Of a stretch of 64,000 nt of DNA, positions 33,225-45,184 are shown piece by piece. Source of the DNA: Alnus glutinosa (lineage: Eukaryota > Streptophyta > Magnoliopsida > Fagales > Betulaceae); NCBI RefSeq assembly GCF_958979055.1, contig NC_084886.1, positions 38,584,154 through 38,648,153 of the forward strand. Direction: 5' to 3'. Positions within the stretch are counted from its first letter, which is position 1; the number at the start of each line of letters is the position of its first letter. Made by a program: the position numbers and the translations under genes. Below the pieces are notes generated by a model. The model was not told the DNA's origin. It was given only the letters and a program-made list of their open reading frames with translations, and searched no databases.

Positions 33225-34195
33225 ACTCGCCCTGGCCCATTTCGAAGATTACAAGCCTCTGAGTCTATGTTGACTCACTGGCGATTGCGAGCCCGTAATC
33301 CATTAGGTACGGACCCGTGAGTATGAATTTGGATACTTTGGAGCCCCGAGAAGGTATTCCCCCGATAACCGACATAGCAAACTAAGGGTGGCGACATGCG
33401 ATCCCTGATTTCCTAGGATCGCACCGAGTTCTTGGAAAACTGGGATTAAAATTAATTTTGGATTTGCCGCCTAGAATCTTGCTTTGAAATAAGTAAGGAA
33501 ATAATCCTAGATTTGGAGGTAGAGGATTCCAAGTTAAGGTCATACTCTGACGGGGCTCCTAGGTCAAGAAATTAGCACAAAACCCTAATGCAATTAAGCC
33601 TTCATCACTTGGCATATAAATAGACCCTTATATCAAGTATAAACCCAAGACTGAATTATTATGCTTTGGCATTATTTTCCCTCAAAAACTTACTTAGGCG
33701 TCATAGTGAGATCCACTGGCAACCCCAGTGTGTTCTCTTTGATGATGTTTGTTCTCTTTGCAGTGGAATGTGAATTCTTGGGACGTGAAGAATATCGGTG
33801 ATCGCTAGCTCACGCCATATCGAAAATTGTACCAACAGTTTGACGCCGTCTATGGGAACATTTTTTCGTTCTCATCAAAATATATTCGATATGGCAGTGA
33901 CCACCTGCTTTGACGGCTGAGTCACCCGGCCAAAAAGACATGGAATCTGCCCCCATAAGGCTAGAGCAATCCACAACATCCTTCGTTGTTCCCTTCCCTA
34001 GGCGACGAAGAACATAACCAGATGGTGGCGTTGGAAGCCCAAATAGCAATCTTGACGCAACAAAACGCAGAGCTGCCTCTCCGAATCCTCGAGCAGTCTC
34101 ACTCTGAGATCAACCAGGAAAAGTATAGGGAGGAAGAGCATATTACGAAGAAAATGGGTGGTTGGATTCAAAACTAGTTTTCTTTGGTTGTTTAT
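33225..34195 (+). mobile_element. 5' fragment of a Ty3/gypsy (Tat-like) element
   Basis: The first ~600 bases look like the end of an LTR, with a TATA-type box (catataaataga, about 33612). Near 33838 tttgacgccgtctatgggaa is a mutated form of the PBS TTGGCGCCGTCTGTGGGAA seen in the Tat element at the window's right end. Downstream is a short gag start (MVALEAQIAILTQQNAEL at about 34022) comparable to the MEVLTQQN stretch of that element's gag. It breaks off near 34180; the rest of the element is missing. Confidence 0.7.
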
Positions 34196-34362
34196 GAGAT
34201 TGTGGGTTTTAAATTAGCAGTTATCTCTGTATGTAAGTGAAAAGTCTTTAGTTGCAGGCTATCTTCGAAGAATGTAAAATCCCTGAGTCTTGGTACGTAG
34301 GGAATATGATTTAAAGGTAAACCATGAAATTAATTTTTTTAGGGCGTTACAATTAATAATTA

Positions 34363-35210
34363 GGGTAAATGTATAATAAGTTCATGAGTAAATGTGCATT
34401 CTATGATTACTCCCTCAATTTTAAAAAATTTATTTTAGTTGTTTAGCTTTGTTGCGAATTTGAAATGAGTCATTCCCTATGTTTTTCGTCCAACAAAATA
34501 ACATTTGTTAAGCCACATCAACATTTTTTTGCCACATCATATTAAAATAATAATTATTGACGGGAAAATTATAGTTTAGCTCCACAAACTGTCAGGCGTT
34601 TTGCAAATAATCCCATGAACTACCAACGTTTGGACTCTGTCTCTCAAAACTACCAAAACGTTTCAAAAATGCCAATTTTTTTTCTTCGAAATATGCCTAT
34701 AATACCCCTGTCACGTGTTATTTTCAATTAAAAATAATTTTTCCATTATTGATTTTTATTAAATATTAAAAAGTTGAAAAAAAAACCTTAAAAAAATGGA
34801 GGAAAAAGAAAAAAAAGAAGGGAGAGGTTAGCCACCCCTGCATCCCTAAAGGAAATGAGAGGGGGGCGGCGTGTGAGGGGGGAGGGGAGCCGCCTCCATG
34901 GGCTAGGGGTGTTTCACGGGCCACCCTCAGAGGTGGGGCCCGTGGGGGTGGTCAGTGAGCCACCCCTCTCATTTTTATTTTATTTTATTTTTTGTCGGTT
35001 TTTTTTTAAATTTAATAAAATAAATTATTATTATTATAGCACAAAAAATGTTGACGTTGCTTAACGTGCATCATTTTATTGGATAGATAAACATACGCAA
35101 TGATCTGTTTCAAATTTCACGACAAAGTTAAGTAGTTAAAGTCAAATTTTTAAAGTTGAGGAGTGATCACAAAATCTACTTTTACTTAGGAATTTATTAT
35201 ACATTTATCC
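34363..35210. mobile_element. Long-TIR element (Mutator-type) with a nested insert
   Basis: The outer ~190 bases at each end are inverted repeats: gggtaaatgtataataagtt on the left matches the complement of aatttattatacatttatcc on the right, and the match runs on through gttgcgaatttgaaa and gccacatcaacatttttt. Flanks taataatta (34354-34362) and taataacta (35211-35219) are a 9-bp target duplication with one mismatch. The middle (about 34560-34990) is a second repeat with a GC-rich core (gagccgcctcc, ggtggggccc). No transposase ORF. Confidence 0.85.
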
Positions 35211-35220
35211 TAATAACTAA

Positions 35221-35685
35221 TAGGAGAAAGTACAATACCCCTTAAATTACCACCAAATTGATAATGTCCTCTCAAACTTTTAATTGAGATAATGTTCATC
35301 AAACTACCAAATTGTCAATGTCTCCCTTAATGACGAAAATACCCCTAATAGAAAAAAATCTTATTCTATAAATTCTAAAAACAAATTAAAACTATTAAAA
35401 AAAGAAAAGAAAAATCCAGGGTAGAAATTTTATAAAATGTTATTATTTTTTTAAGAATTTTTTTTTCTTAAATTTATAGGGGTATTTTTGTTTTATTTAG
35501 AAATTTAGGGTTATTTTTGTTTTGTTTTGTTATTATATATATATATATATATTTTTTTTTTTAGCCTTTGAGGGATATTGATAATTTTTAGATAGTTTTG
35601 GAGGGATATTGTCCCAATTGAAAGTTTAGACGAGACATTATTAATTGAGTAATAGTTTGATGGGTGTTCGTAGACTTTTCTTTAA
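35221..35685. mobile_element. MITE with ~100-bp inverted arms
   Basis: ggagaaagtacaatacccct...aattgataatgtcctctcaa at the left pairs imperfectly with the complement of the right arm (gacgagacattattaatt...gggtgttcgtagac). The centre is T-rich with a TA microsatellite (35536-35551). It lies next to the element ending at 35210. Confidence 0.6.
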
Positions 35686-35916
35686 TATATATACGTGTGT
35701 GTGTTAATACATATGAACGAGTTAACGATTTGAGCTGAACGAGTCGAACGAACTTATAAAAGTTGTGTTTACCAATATTTTTCGAGCCGAGTTCATAGGA
35801 AAATATATAATTTAATATTTTAGCAAATTTTAATATTTACAAAAGATTCGTTTGTTATCCGAATTGAGCCTGAGTCAAATTTATCGGAATCGCTTGGCTT
35901 GTTTATCACTAAAAGT

Positions 35917-36205
35917 ATGTTTGAGATTATGATTGTATAGATAAAAAGTGTGTTTTATAAACTAAATCGCAAAAAATGAATTGTTTCGGAATTGTATTTT
36001 TAAGAAATTAGGATTTGAAAATGCAGAAAATATGTCATTTCAAATCGCAATCAAGCGGGTGTGTTTTTGGATATGTAAAATTTTAAAGGCTAACTTGTGA
36101 TTTTTAAAGCCAAACTACAATTTTGCCATATGCTTAATTGTGTTTTTTAAAAATAATTTTTTTAAATTATACATTTTAAATAATATATTTTCAAAACGCA
36201 AATTC
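35917..36205. repeat. Diverged copy of the repeat at 9595-9906
   Basis: Shares the order of words atgtttgagattatgattg, aaattaggatttgaaaatgcagaaaatatg and ttgccatatgcttaattgtg with the copy at 9595. Non-coding. Confidence 0.55.
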
Positions 36206-36386
36206 AAGACGCGAAAAAAAGAAAAAAAAGAAAAAGAAAAAGAAGAAGCAATAACCCGTCTTTTTGTCGAGCTTGGTGGCTAGGGTTAAGCCTCTCTTTC
36301 AAAAACCGTCCGACTTGGGCGAGAAGGGGCACAGAAGTGACTAGAACCCCCTAGAACTCTCTCAGAGTAACCGCTGAGCCTGGAAG

Positions 36387-39300
36387 ATGCCAGCGGCCGC
36401 GGTGGAGATGGAGCCAGTGGAGCCACAGTCACTAAAGAAGCTCAGCTTCAAGTCCCTCAAGCGAGCCCTCGATCTCTTCTCTCCTCTCCATGGCTACCTC
36501 GCTCCTCCTGACCCCGAGAGGTAAGTCTCCAATTTGCCCCCAAACCCAATTCATTTATTCCTCAGAACCCTAGATTCATAGCATCCAGTTGATTGACTTC
36601 TTTTTTTTTTTTTTTTTTTCTTTCTGAATTTCCATTGCTGCAGTAAAAAAATTCGCATGAGCCACAAGGTCAGTGAATTTTAGTCGTGTATGAATAGTAA
36701 AAAAAGTCTCGGCATATGTATACTCAAATGGTTTCAATTTTGATGGCTTTTGAATGAAAGGATTTGATTGGGTTTGTAGGTAAGCCTCGAGTATGAAGGA
36801 CTCAGAGCCACAACGACGAGCCAACCATCTCGGGAGGCTAATGTCGTTCAACCTCCGGTGCCGCCCAATACCCTTGCTCTTCCAGGTACTTTTTACATTG
36901 TATTGATAAAAATCCATTATTTTTTGCGCAAAAATTTGTATATAATTAAGCGTTTAAGCGAACCAAGTTGCACTGATTAACATTACAAGGTCGTTTATTT
37001 TTAAAATTTAGGATAGATTGGTACTATTTGTGATTCTCTTAAGGGAATTATATGTGAGTTGTGTTGCAGTACATGTGCTCTATTGTTCATTTTTTCTAAT
37101 CATGTAGTAGTGTTGACGTTTTAAGTCTGGTGTTTTGTCTGTTATTTTTTATTTTTAAATCCAATTGGTGAGGGAAATAAAATTCATGAAAAAATCTGCC
37201 GGTGTATAAATTTGTACTGGAATGACATTGGTTTTATTTTGGGATGTGTTGTTATTATTTTGAAGGTCCAGACAATTCTAGTGATCACCAGAAGGGAGGA
37301 GCCCAAAATGCTCTAGTTGTTGGTCCATCTATTCAACCAAAGGCACTGTACGTATTCCCTCTCTCTGTTTGAATAATAATCTGACTGGTAATGAGAAATT
37401 CTCAAGATATGGGTTCAGGAGTGGTAATCAAGAAGTCTCAAAACCCTGAAGCATGCTAACAACACCCCCCCACCCTTCTCCTTATTTTGTTTATTAAACA
37501 TTTTCTGTTGAAATCTTTTACAAGGAAACCTTGGCCATTGTATTGAACTATTGCTGATTTTTTTTTTTTTTTCAGGAATGATGTAGGTTTACCGGGCAAA
37601 AGCACTGTAGTTTTTTCTGCTTTGGGGTCAACTGAAAGGTTTTAGCTTCTTCTGTATTATGTTTACGAGATACAGACAAGTGGTTAGCATATATTTTTTT
37701 AGGGATAACTAAAGAACCCTTAACTTCACAAACAAGGATTTGCATTCTTCTAGTAATTCATTCTTACTTGCTTCTCATTTAATTATGTTACTTATCATCT
37801 TTTTCTGCTTAAGAGTCTTAAGAAGAAAACAGTTTCTGCAAAGTGTAGTAATTTTTTGAAAGGCAGCTGTAACGACCCAAGGAAAAGCGCTAGCTACATC
37901 TGCGCTATCACCCCAAAAGGACTAGTCAATTTGGAACTTTCCTAAAATATCTTATAAAACTCAGTTTCACCTAGTAACTAGGCAATGTGAGACTTAATAC
38001 CCATGCGTATTTTTATAAACCACTCACTCTATGTGAGCTATTCTTCTCTTCCTAATATGAGACCGGAGTGTTACAAACTCTCCCCCTTAAATCCCTGACG
38101 TCTTTGTCAGGGCCACATCATGCGGTGCTTCAGTACTACATGACCTAGCGTTACTAGGTGGCTATGATATTATTCATAAGGATCCAAGGAAAAGCGTTAG
38201 CCACATCTGCGCTATCATTCCCAAAAAAACTAATCAATTTGGAACTTTTCTAGAATCTCTTATAAAGCCCAGTTTCACCTAGTAACTAGGCAATTTGAGA
38301 CTTAACACTCATGACTATCTTTATAAATAACCCACTTTATGTGGGCTATTCATCTTCCCAATATGTGATCGGGGTGTTACAGTAGCTCTCCACAATATAT
38401 AGCTGCAGACGAAGATAAATAAAATATATGATTGAAGAGTTGAAATTCTTTTCAAGAGTATTTTTCACATCGTGTTTGCTTTGATATGTTAACATTGATA
38501 GACGTGTAAAAAAAATGTTAACATTGATATATCTGACATCAGTTTGAAATTATTTGAGATCTTTAAAGTCCTTTCATCAGATTAATTTCATTCTATTGCC
38601 TGGTATCTTGGCACATATGCCCCTTTTTGTTGACATTTACATGCATCATGTGCCGATGCACTTTATCACTTGTTATTGTGTTTTTTTCCTTCGAAAATGA
38701 AATTTTTTGTTCTTCTCTCTAAGATACCAGTAGACAATTGATGGTTGATAGAGTCTTGTAAACCGGTGTCCTGCAAAATCTTGCAAATCAATGTTATTTT
38801 ATGGAATATAGCCCAATTTGACTTAAATTACTTTTGTTTCCTTGTAGGAACTTATCCACGTCCGCTATAATGGAAAGAATCCCAAGCAAATGGCCACGTC
38901 CTGTATGGCATCCTCCATGGAAGACCTACCGGGTAAGACTTTAAAAAAAAGTGATTAGTGGATAGGCTGTGGGTGGTGGGAAATTGTGGCAGATTTTATT
39001 ATTATTTATTGTTCTTTTAAATTACATGATTGTATGAAAGTTTTATGATATAAATCCTCCATTTTTTTTTTTTTTTTTTATAATTAATAAATTGTGTTCC
39101 TTTCTTTTCCCTGAAGAAACTTTCATTGTAAACTTTTGAAGTAATTTGTACATTTACGGAGAACTATAATTCTACATCCTTTTAGATAGTTAAAGCATAA
39201 GGCGTTAAGTTCCAACTGAGAACATGCCATTAATATGTCTACAGTATTGGTTAATTTCTACACCAAGCGTGATCTATATGCAATTAGTTACACTCATGTC

Positions 39301-42300
39301 TCAACGCAAAATAAAAATTGAAGAGGATGAAAATAAGGAATGTGTGTGAGTGTCTATGCAGCTAAAATTGTTCCTATTGCTCTACTAACTATAATAAATA
39401 GTGATTCCCATACTCAATTGTCAATATTTTGGCCTTGCCTGGCTTACAAGTTAGGTTGGCTTGCTCCTCTTTGCAGGCTGACTTCTTTGATTATGTTTGT
39501 TAACTGAATATGTTGCTAATGTTGCTGAATCTTTGCTTTTAAGCCATTTTATAACACTTTACAATTTCATTTTGTAGGTCATCAGTGGCCACTTGGGATG
39601 GGTGAGATCTATTGCATTTGATCCAAGTAATACATGGTTTTGTACTGGCTCTGCAGATCGCACAATCAAGGTATCCAGCTTCAATTCAGTTCATCCAAAT
39701 AGTTTTAGAGAGTTGTTCTAATGATTGGTTATCATAATCATTTGAGCTTTGCTTTGATGCCCTTCATAATTTGTCTTCTGGTTTTTGTTATATCAAATTT
39801 ACTGTCCCTTATCTCTCTAGCATAGCATTTTTCTAAAAATTTCTTGTTTGGCAAAGTTGAACCAACTAAAAAATTATTGTATTCTGAAGCTCAGTTACTC
39901 TGAAAATGGATGGATCAGGAGACAGCGTCCGTTTGGCAACGCTTTTTGCCCGAGCTTTTTGCTTTCTACCAATAAAGCAAAAACATGAACAAATAATTCA
40001 AAACTACTTTCACCTATATATCAAATCAAAACACATTTTCAAACAAAAAAACAAAAAGCATCTTCTAAAAAGTTTTGCCAAATGAACTCAGGATTTCTGA
40101 GATTTACAAACTGATGATCTGAGATTGGAAAACTAAATATGGTCATGCAATAACCCCAATGTCCTCCAATATTGGAGCTGTTTGGCAACCAAATGTAAAA
40201 TTTCCAATTCCCATTTCACTTCTCCCAAAAAAATCAAATCAAAAACATTCTGACTTTTTTACACTTTTTACGTCACATCAATAATTTTTTGTTACTATTC
40301 AAATAAAAAAACTCACTACAAAGCAAAACTTTTTCACTTTTCCATAAAATATCCACAAATTTTATATCACATCAATCACTTCTTACTACTATTCAAATAA
40401 ATATTCTATTTCACAATTACTTACCAAACATCTCCATTATATACCTTGTGATCTATATTTCTCTCATAAGAGAGTTTACTGAGTTTTTTTCCCATTTAAT
40501 TTTTGACTGACAAGATATGGGATGTGGGAAGTGGAAGGCTAAAACTCACACTAACAGGACACATTGAACAAATACGAGGTCAGTTCCTTAGGAATTTTTC
40601 ATGGTACGTCAAATTCCATTGGCTAACTGTGGAATGGTTGATGACCATATTAATCGAGAACTAACATGGTAAAAAATGTGTTTTCTTTGGCAGGCCTTGC
40701 TGTCAGCAGTAAACATACATACATGTTTTCTGCTGGTGATGACAAACAAGTTAAATGTTGGGACCTTGAACAGAATAAGGTTAGAACCTCTATGTAATCC
40801 AAATATTCAATGTTTTATTGTATTAGTAATTCTGGTTGTTAAGAATATATTGATTGCTGTTTAGGTTATCCGGTCTTATCACGGTCATCTAAGTGGTGTT
40901 TATTGCTTGGCTCTTCATCCCACTATTGACATTTTGCTGACTGGGGGACGTGATTCTGTCTGCCGGGTATACTGTTTGACTACAATGATTTTATTTTTTA
41001 TTTTTTAAGTTCTTGGTAAATTGGGATCAGAAAGATTTTTTTATGTTTTAATGCAACAACAATGTTTAGGTCTGGGATATTCGTAGCAAGTCGCAAATAT
41101 TTGCTCTCTCTGGCCATGATAACACTGTTTGCTCAGTGTTTACTCGACCTATGGTATGCTCATTCTTTATCTGGTTTTACATTTTTTTTATTCATTTCAT
41201 GATATTTAGATATAAGGGCCATTCATCAAAAAAATATTTAGATATAAGGGCCGTCAACAATTTGACTGCCTTTTACTTATCAAAAAAAAAAAAAAAATTT
41301 GACTGCCTTTTTTCTAATTTCTTTTTTTTTTTGGTGGGGGGAAGCATCTCATATGTTTTATGTGGCATAGGACATAAGTAGTGTATCCTTTGGAAGGTCA
41401 TCTGTTTTATGGAGATTACCATACATGTTCGGGGCTTTGTTATTGTTAATTCTATTTGCATTTTTACATCAATGGGCAGGGATTTAGGTTATGTATGAAA
41501 CTATGTTTCTCATGTTTTCAGGATCCACAAGTTGTTACTGGCTCCCATGACTCGACCATCAAGTTCTGGGACCTCAGATTTGGTAATTTGGGTTTTTGTG
41601 ATTGATTTATTTTACTTTATTTCCATATTGTTAATGTTTAGTTTTTATACCATGCAATTTTTTTGTATAAATTGTTGCCTTGCAGGGAAAACAATGTCAA
41701 CTCTCACCCACCATAAAAAGTCGGTGCGAGCAATGGCAGTGCATCCCATAGAGTAAGTGCCTATATATATATATATAACTTGTTACTTGTTAAATAAAAA
41801 AAGTTATGGCTTATAATATCATGCTTTTATCAAAACATATTTATTAATGACTTTCTCTTTTTCAGGCATTGTTTCGCATCTGCATCAGCTGACAACATTA
41901 AGAAATTTAACCTTCCAAAAGGGGAATTTTGCCACAACATGCTGTGAGTTCTCATCCATTTTTTTTTCCTTCATGTGAATCTGTGGACAATTTACTTTTC
42001 TTTCCTGCTAAGATGTTAATATTGTATCCATTTCTTTAACTCGAGAGAGATTGCGGTTGTTTTTTTTTTTTTTTTTTAAAATTTTATTTGTGAGATTGCC
42101 GATAGATGGCCATTTATTGATAGTCTGAAGCAGCTAAGTGAAAGCTGCAAATTATGAATCCCCTAGAATTTGACAACTTTTCTGTTGTAAGGAAGAAATT
42201 GGTCTGCACAATGAATGATACTCTCATTTGTTTTGTAAGCATATATGTTTACGATACTTTTAACTCCTTTTGAATTAACTTATGCTGCAAGCAGTTGGTA

Positions 42301-43109
42301 AGATTCCACTCTAAGCATCCACTGAAATGGTTCACCCCTTTTTCTTCTTCTTTTTTTTTTTTTTTTTTTTCTTCCAAGTAGTAGTCATTTACCAAGTCTA
42401 ATGATAAACTGATATTCTGAGGTTTTGGCCTTTTCTGAGCAGCTCGCAGCAAAAAACTATAATCAATGCAATGGCTGTCAATGAGGAGGGTGTGTTGGCT
42501 ACAGGAGGTAGGATTTAATACAGGTTGATTGTGAATTAATAGCTTCCATTTGAGGAATATGTTTGGGTGTCTGATGTCTAGGTCCACCATCTGCATTTTA
42601 CTTTTTCATACCTTTTTTTCTTTTGTTTTTCCATCCTTTCTATTTTGGAAAGATCAGGTGCTTGCTTGTAATTTCACACTGAAGTTGACAAGTTTTCTAG
42701 AAATAAATTGCTAAATCTTTCTAATCTTCCTTTTTTTATTTTTATTTTTTATTGTTTTTGTAAGGTGACAATGGGAGTTTGTGGTTCTGGGATTGGAAGA
42801 GTGGTCACAATTATCAGCAAGCCCAAACAATTGTACAGCCTGGTATTGTATTTTTGGCTTTATTTTTTTTGGTTGTGGGGGTGGGTTGGCTTTAATAGGA
42901 GTCAGAGGTTAATCACTGTTAAATAATTTCTTTCAGGCTCGCTGGATAGTGAAGCTGGTATCTATGCAATTTCCTACGACCTAACTGGTTCGAGGCTTAT
43001 TACTTGTGAAGCTGACAAGACAATTAAAATGTGGAAAGAAGATGAGAATGCTACGCCAGAAACTCATCCCCTTAATTTTAAACCACCTAAAGATATTCGG
43101 CGGTTCTAG
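36387..43109 (+). CDS. PRL1: Pleiotropic regulatory locus 1 (PRL1), WD40 protein
   Basis: Nuclear WD40 protein of the NineTeen/MOS4-associated spliceosome complex, with roles in splicing, sugar/stress signalling and immunity by family knowledge. Seventeen exons: 36387-36520, 36644-36668, 36780-36885, 37266-37347, 37576-37638, 38848-38932, 39578-39670, 40515-40578, 40694-40779, 40865-40966, 41070-41153, 41522-41582, 41686-41752, 41866-41943, 42443-42507, 42765-42842, 42937-43109. They sum to 1446 nt (481 residues; Arabidopsis PRL1 is ~486). All introns are GT-AG. The N-terminal ~165 residues include the conserved [17 protein letters not shown] and the [15 protein letters not shown] segment. 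Seven WD repeats follow, starting [19 protein letters not shown]; the protein ends [11 protein letters not shown] as in the family. Intron 5 carries a TRIM and intron 7 two MITEs. No defects were seen. Confidence 0.97.
37868..38381 (-). mobile_element. TRIM-like element in PRL1 intron 5
   Basis: Two ~208-bp direct repeats (37868-38075 and 38175-38381), ~85% alike by eye, flank a ~100-bp interior. Ends are TGTAACGACC and GTGTTACA. The purine-tract complement ctccccctta follows the left repeat, and a decayed primer site complement (ggctatgatatta, compare GCTCTGATACCA) precedes the right one, giving minus orientation. Flanks gcagc/gtagc form a target duplication with one mismatch. Older than the TRIM in CAP-D3. 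Confidence 0.8.
39925..40092. mobile_element. MITE in PRL1 intron 7 ('gtttggcaacgc' ends)
   Basis: gcgtccgtttggcaacgctt and the complement of agttttgccaaatgaactca form imperfect inverted ends around an A/T-rich interior. Non-coding; spliced out with the intron. Confidence 0.55.
40171..40438. mobile_element. Second MITE in PRL1 intron 7
   Basis: attggagctgtttggcaacc at the left and ttaccaaacatctccatta at the right are imperfect inverted repeats. The interior contains a repeated word (cacatcaat...actattcaaataaa, near 40275 and 40370). No ORF. Confidence 0.5.
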
Positions 43110-44821
43110 AGGTCTTCCTACTTTTTGCTCTGGTTGGTCGTATCGTGCAGCTTCACATTGATTTGGCAAATGTGAAGCAAAGTTTGTCGTGTAATCTGGG
43201 TACATGATTTTAGCATACATGCTGCTAATTGCTTCTGTTAACCAGAGAGTATGCAGGGGCTGTCTGGGAAAGAATGACCTATGGGCGGAAAATTCCAAAA
43301 ATCTGCACAAATTTGGTTTAGGAAGAAGTTTGCTAAAATACTGACAGATTTGGCCGTTCTTGTAGATCAATTGTATTGCTAGTTTTCTTTTGGGTTGATG
43401 TGGCTTAAAGTTCAGATAAACAATTCAAACATTTGGCTGACTCCGAAGCTTTTTTGAAGTGATGGATGATAGCCTGAAGTTGGGTTGTAAATTACGGAAG
43501 TTTGGGTTAACAGAAATTTGGTATGGCTTGAGAGAAGGATATTTCAATTTCAGTAATCAATAGGAAATGTGATTATAGATTTTGTAATCTATTAAATTAG
43601 GCACATTTGAGAATAGTTCTTCGATAATAACAATTTTATCTTACTGTGACTTGTCAAAAAAAAAAAAAAAAAAAAAAATCTCTTATTGGCATTTATAGCT
43701 TTTTGTCATTTTCATTGATGACTGTAGTTTTAATCGAATTTGGTCACTAAGTATGAACAGTTCAAGTATTTGTTTGTTTAAATCACATGTACCCAAAAAC
43801 TATAAGTACTTAAATTAAAAAGCCATGTTTGGAGTGGTCACCACAAGTTGTGCTGATTGGGGGTGGTTAATTCAACCTAATCATAGTTGTTGATTGAAAC
43901 GAAGATTGTCAAACATACTTTGGCAGCAACGAACTGCTCTTGCATGTGCACACGTGGCTCCCCTTTTCTTCAGAGACAAAATAGTGAGGTTGGTCTGTGC
44001 CCAACATGCTCGATTCATGCCAACCCTGGCGGCTTTAAGGAACGTACACGTTTTTTGTGTTTTTTTTTTTGAAGAAAATCATCACCCTACTTTCTTCATC
44101 AACAGTCAATATTGTTTCCCAGAAGTCATAAGCAGAGGTTGTGGTCAAAGTTTTTACACCAGCCAAACTCAAGGGGTTAATACTTAATTAGAACCCTCTT
44201 CAAATCCACCGACTAGTTGCTTACTTTTGCGAGTTACCATGCGTTTGGGCTATGAGATGATAATGATAAGGAATACAGCCAATTATTTGATCCCTGAATC
44301 CAATCCTCGTTCCCTTCAGTCCCCAATTTGCTGCCACGATCGAACATGTCATGGATCAGAAGGCTGCGTTGTCATTTCACTGAAAACTGAAAACTTTTCT
44401 ACCTCCGTCGTATAAATGACCACCGGTGTACCATATTTACCCAAAAGACAAGAAAAGAAGAAGAAGAAAGAAAGAAAGAAAGAAAGACGTGTGCGGTAGA
44501 TCTCGAGTAGAGAGTCAATGTTAAGGCCATCAAATCATGAACGTAATTAAGTAATCAATATTGGCGATATCTGCCAGGCGTTAGTTGACTTGTCTTGGTT
44601 TATTAAAGAACTCAAAGGCAGCTCTGAAATTGAATCGTTAGCATAGCAATAACATTAATTTTGGCCTAAGAAAAGGAATAAAAAACATTTACTTTACCCT
44701 TTGCGTAACTGTTAACAAATATCCAGTGGGATTCAACCAGGTGTCCATACCTTAAAAGTTGCCAAATAGAGAGCGATTATAGTATTATACGGCCAGATTT
44801 CCTGCATGGAAGAAGGCCCCT
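43110..44821. other. Intergenic between PRL1 and UXS
   Basis: The first ~550 bases are the PRL1 3' flank, ending near an A run (43658-43678). The remainder has no convincing gene; a TATA-like gtataaatga lies at 44410 and a (gaaa)n run at about 44464-44486. Nothing else is recognised. Confidence 0.5.
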
Positions 44822-44918
44822 CTTCAACCATAACGCTCACTCTCTCCCCATAGCCATAACCCTCTCTCTCTCTCTCTCTCTCTTCAACCTTAACGCTCAC
44901 TCTCTCCCCATAGCCATA

Positions 44919-44950
<32 letters not shown>

Positions 44951-44984
44951 CATCCTTAACGCTCACTCTCTCCCCATAGCCATA

Positions 44985-45019
<35 letters not shown>

Positions 45020-45112
45020 ATCCTTAACGCTCACTCTCTCCCCATAGCCAGAACCCTCTCTCTCTCTCTCTCTCTTCAACCTTAACGCTCACTCTCTCCC
45101 CATAGCCATAAC

Positions 45113-45162
<50 letters not shown>

Positions 45163-45172
45163 ACGCACACAG
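44822..45172 (+). repeat. CT-rich minisatellite and CA repeat upstream of UXS
   Basis: Five copies of a unit containing aacgctcactctctcccc (starting about 44832, 44892, 44959, 45027, 45085), each followed by a CT microsatellite of different length, then an (ac)n tract (45131-45170). It ends 12 bases before the UXS ATG, so it probably forms the 5' UTR or core promoter; CT-rich leaders are common in plants. Length is likely to vary between alleles. Confidence 0.9.
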
Positions 45173-45184
45173 AGTTCAGAGAAA

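Noticed and set aside
31811-43109. A functional cluster of splicing genes (U2 and PRL1)
   Set aside because: Both serve the spliceosome, but they are 4.4 kb apart, divergent and separated by transposons; nothing supports a linked function.
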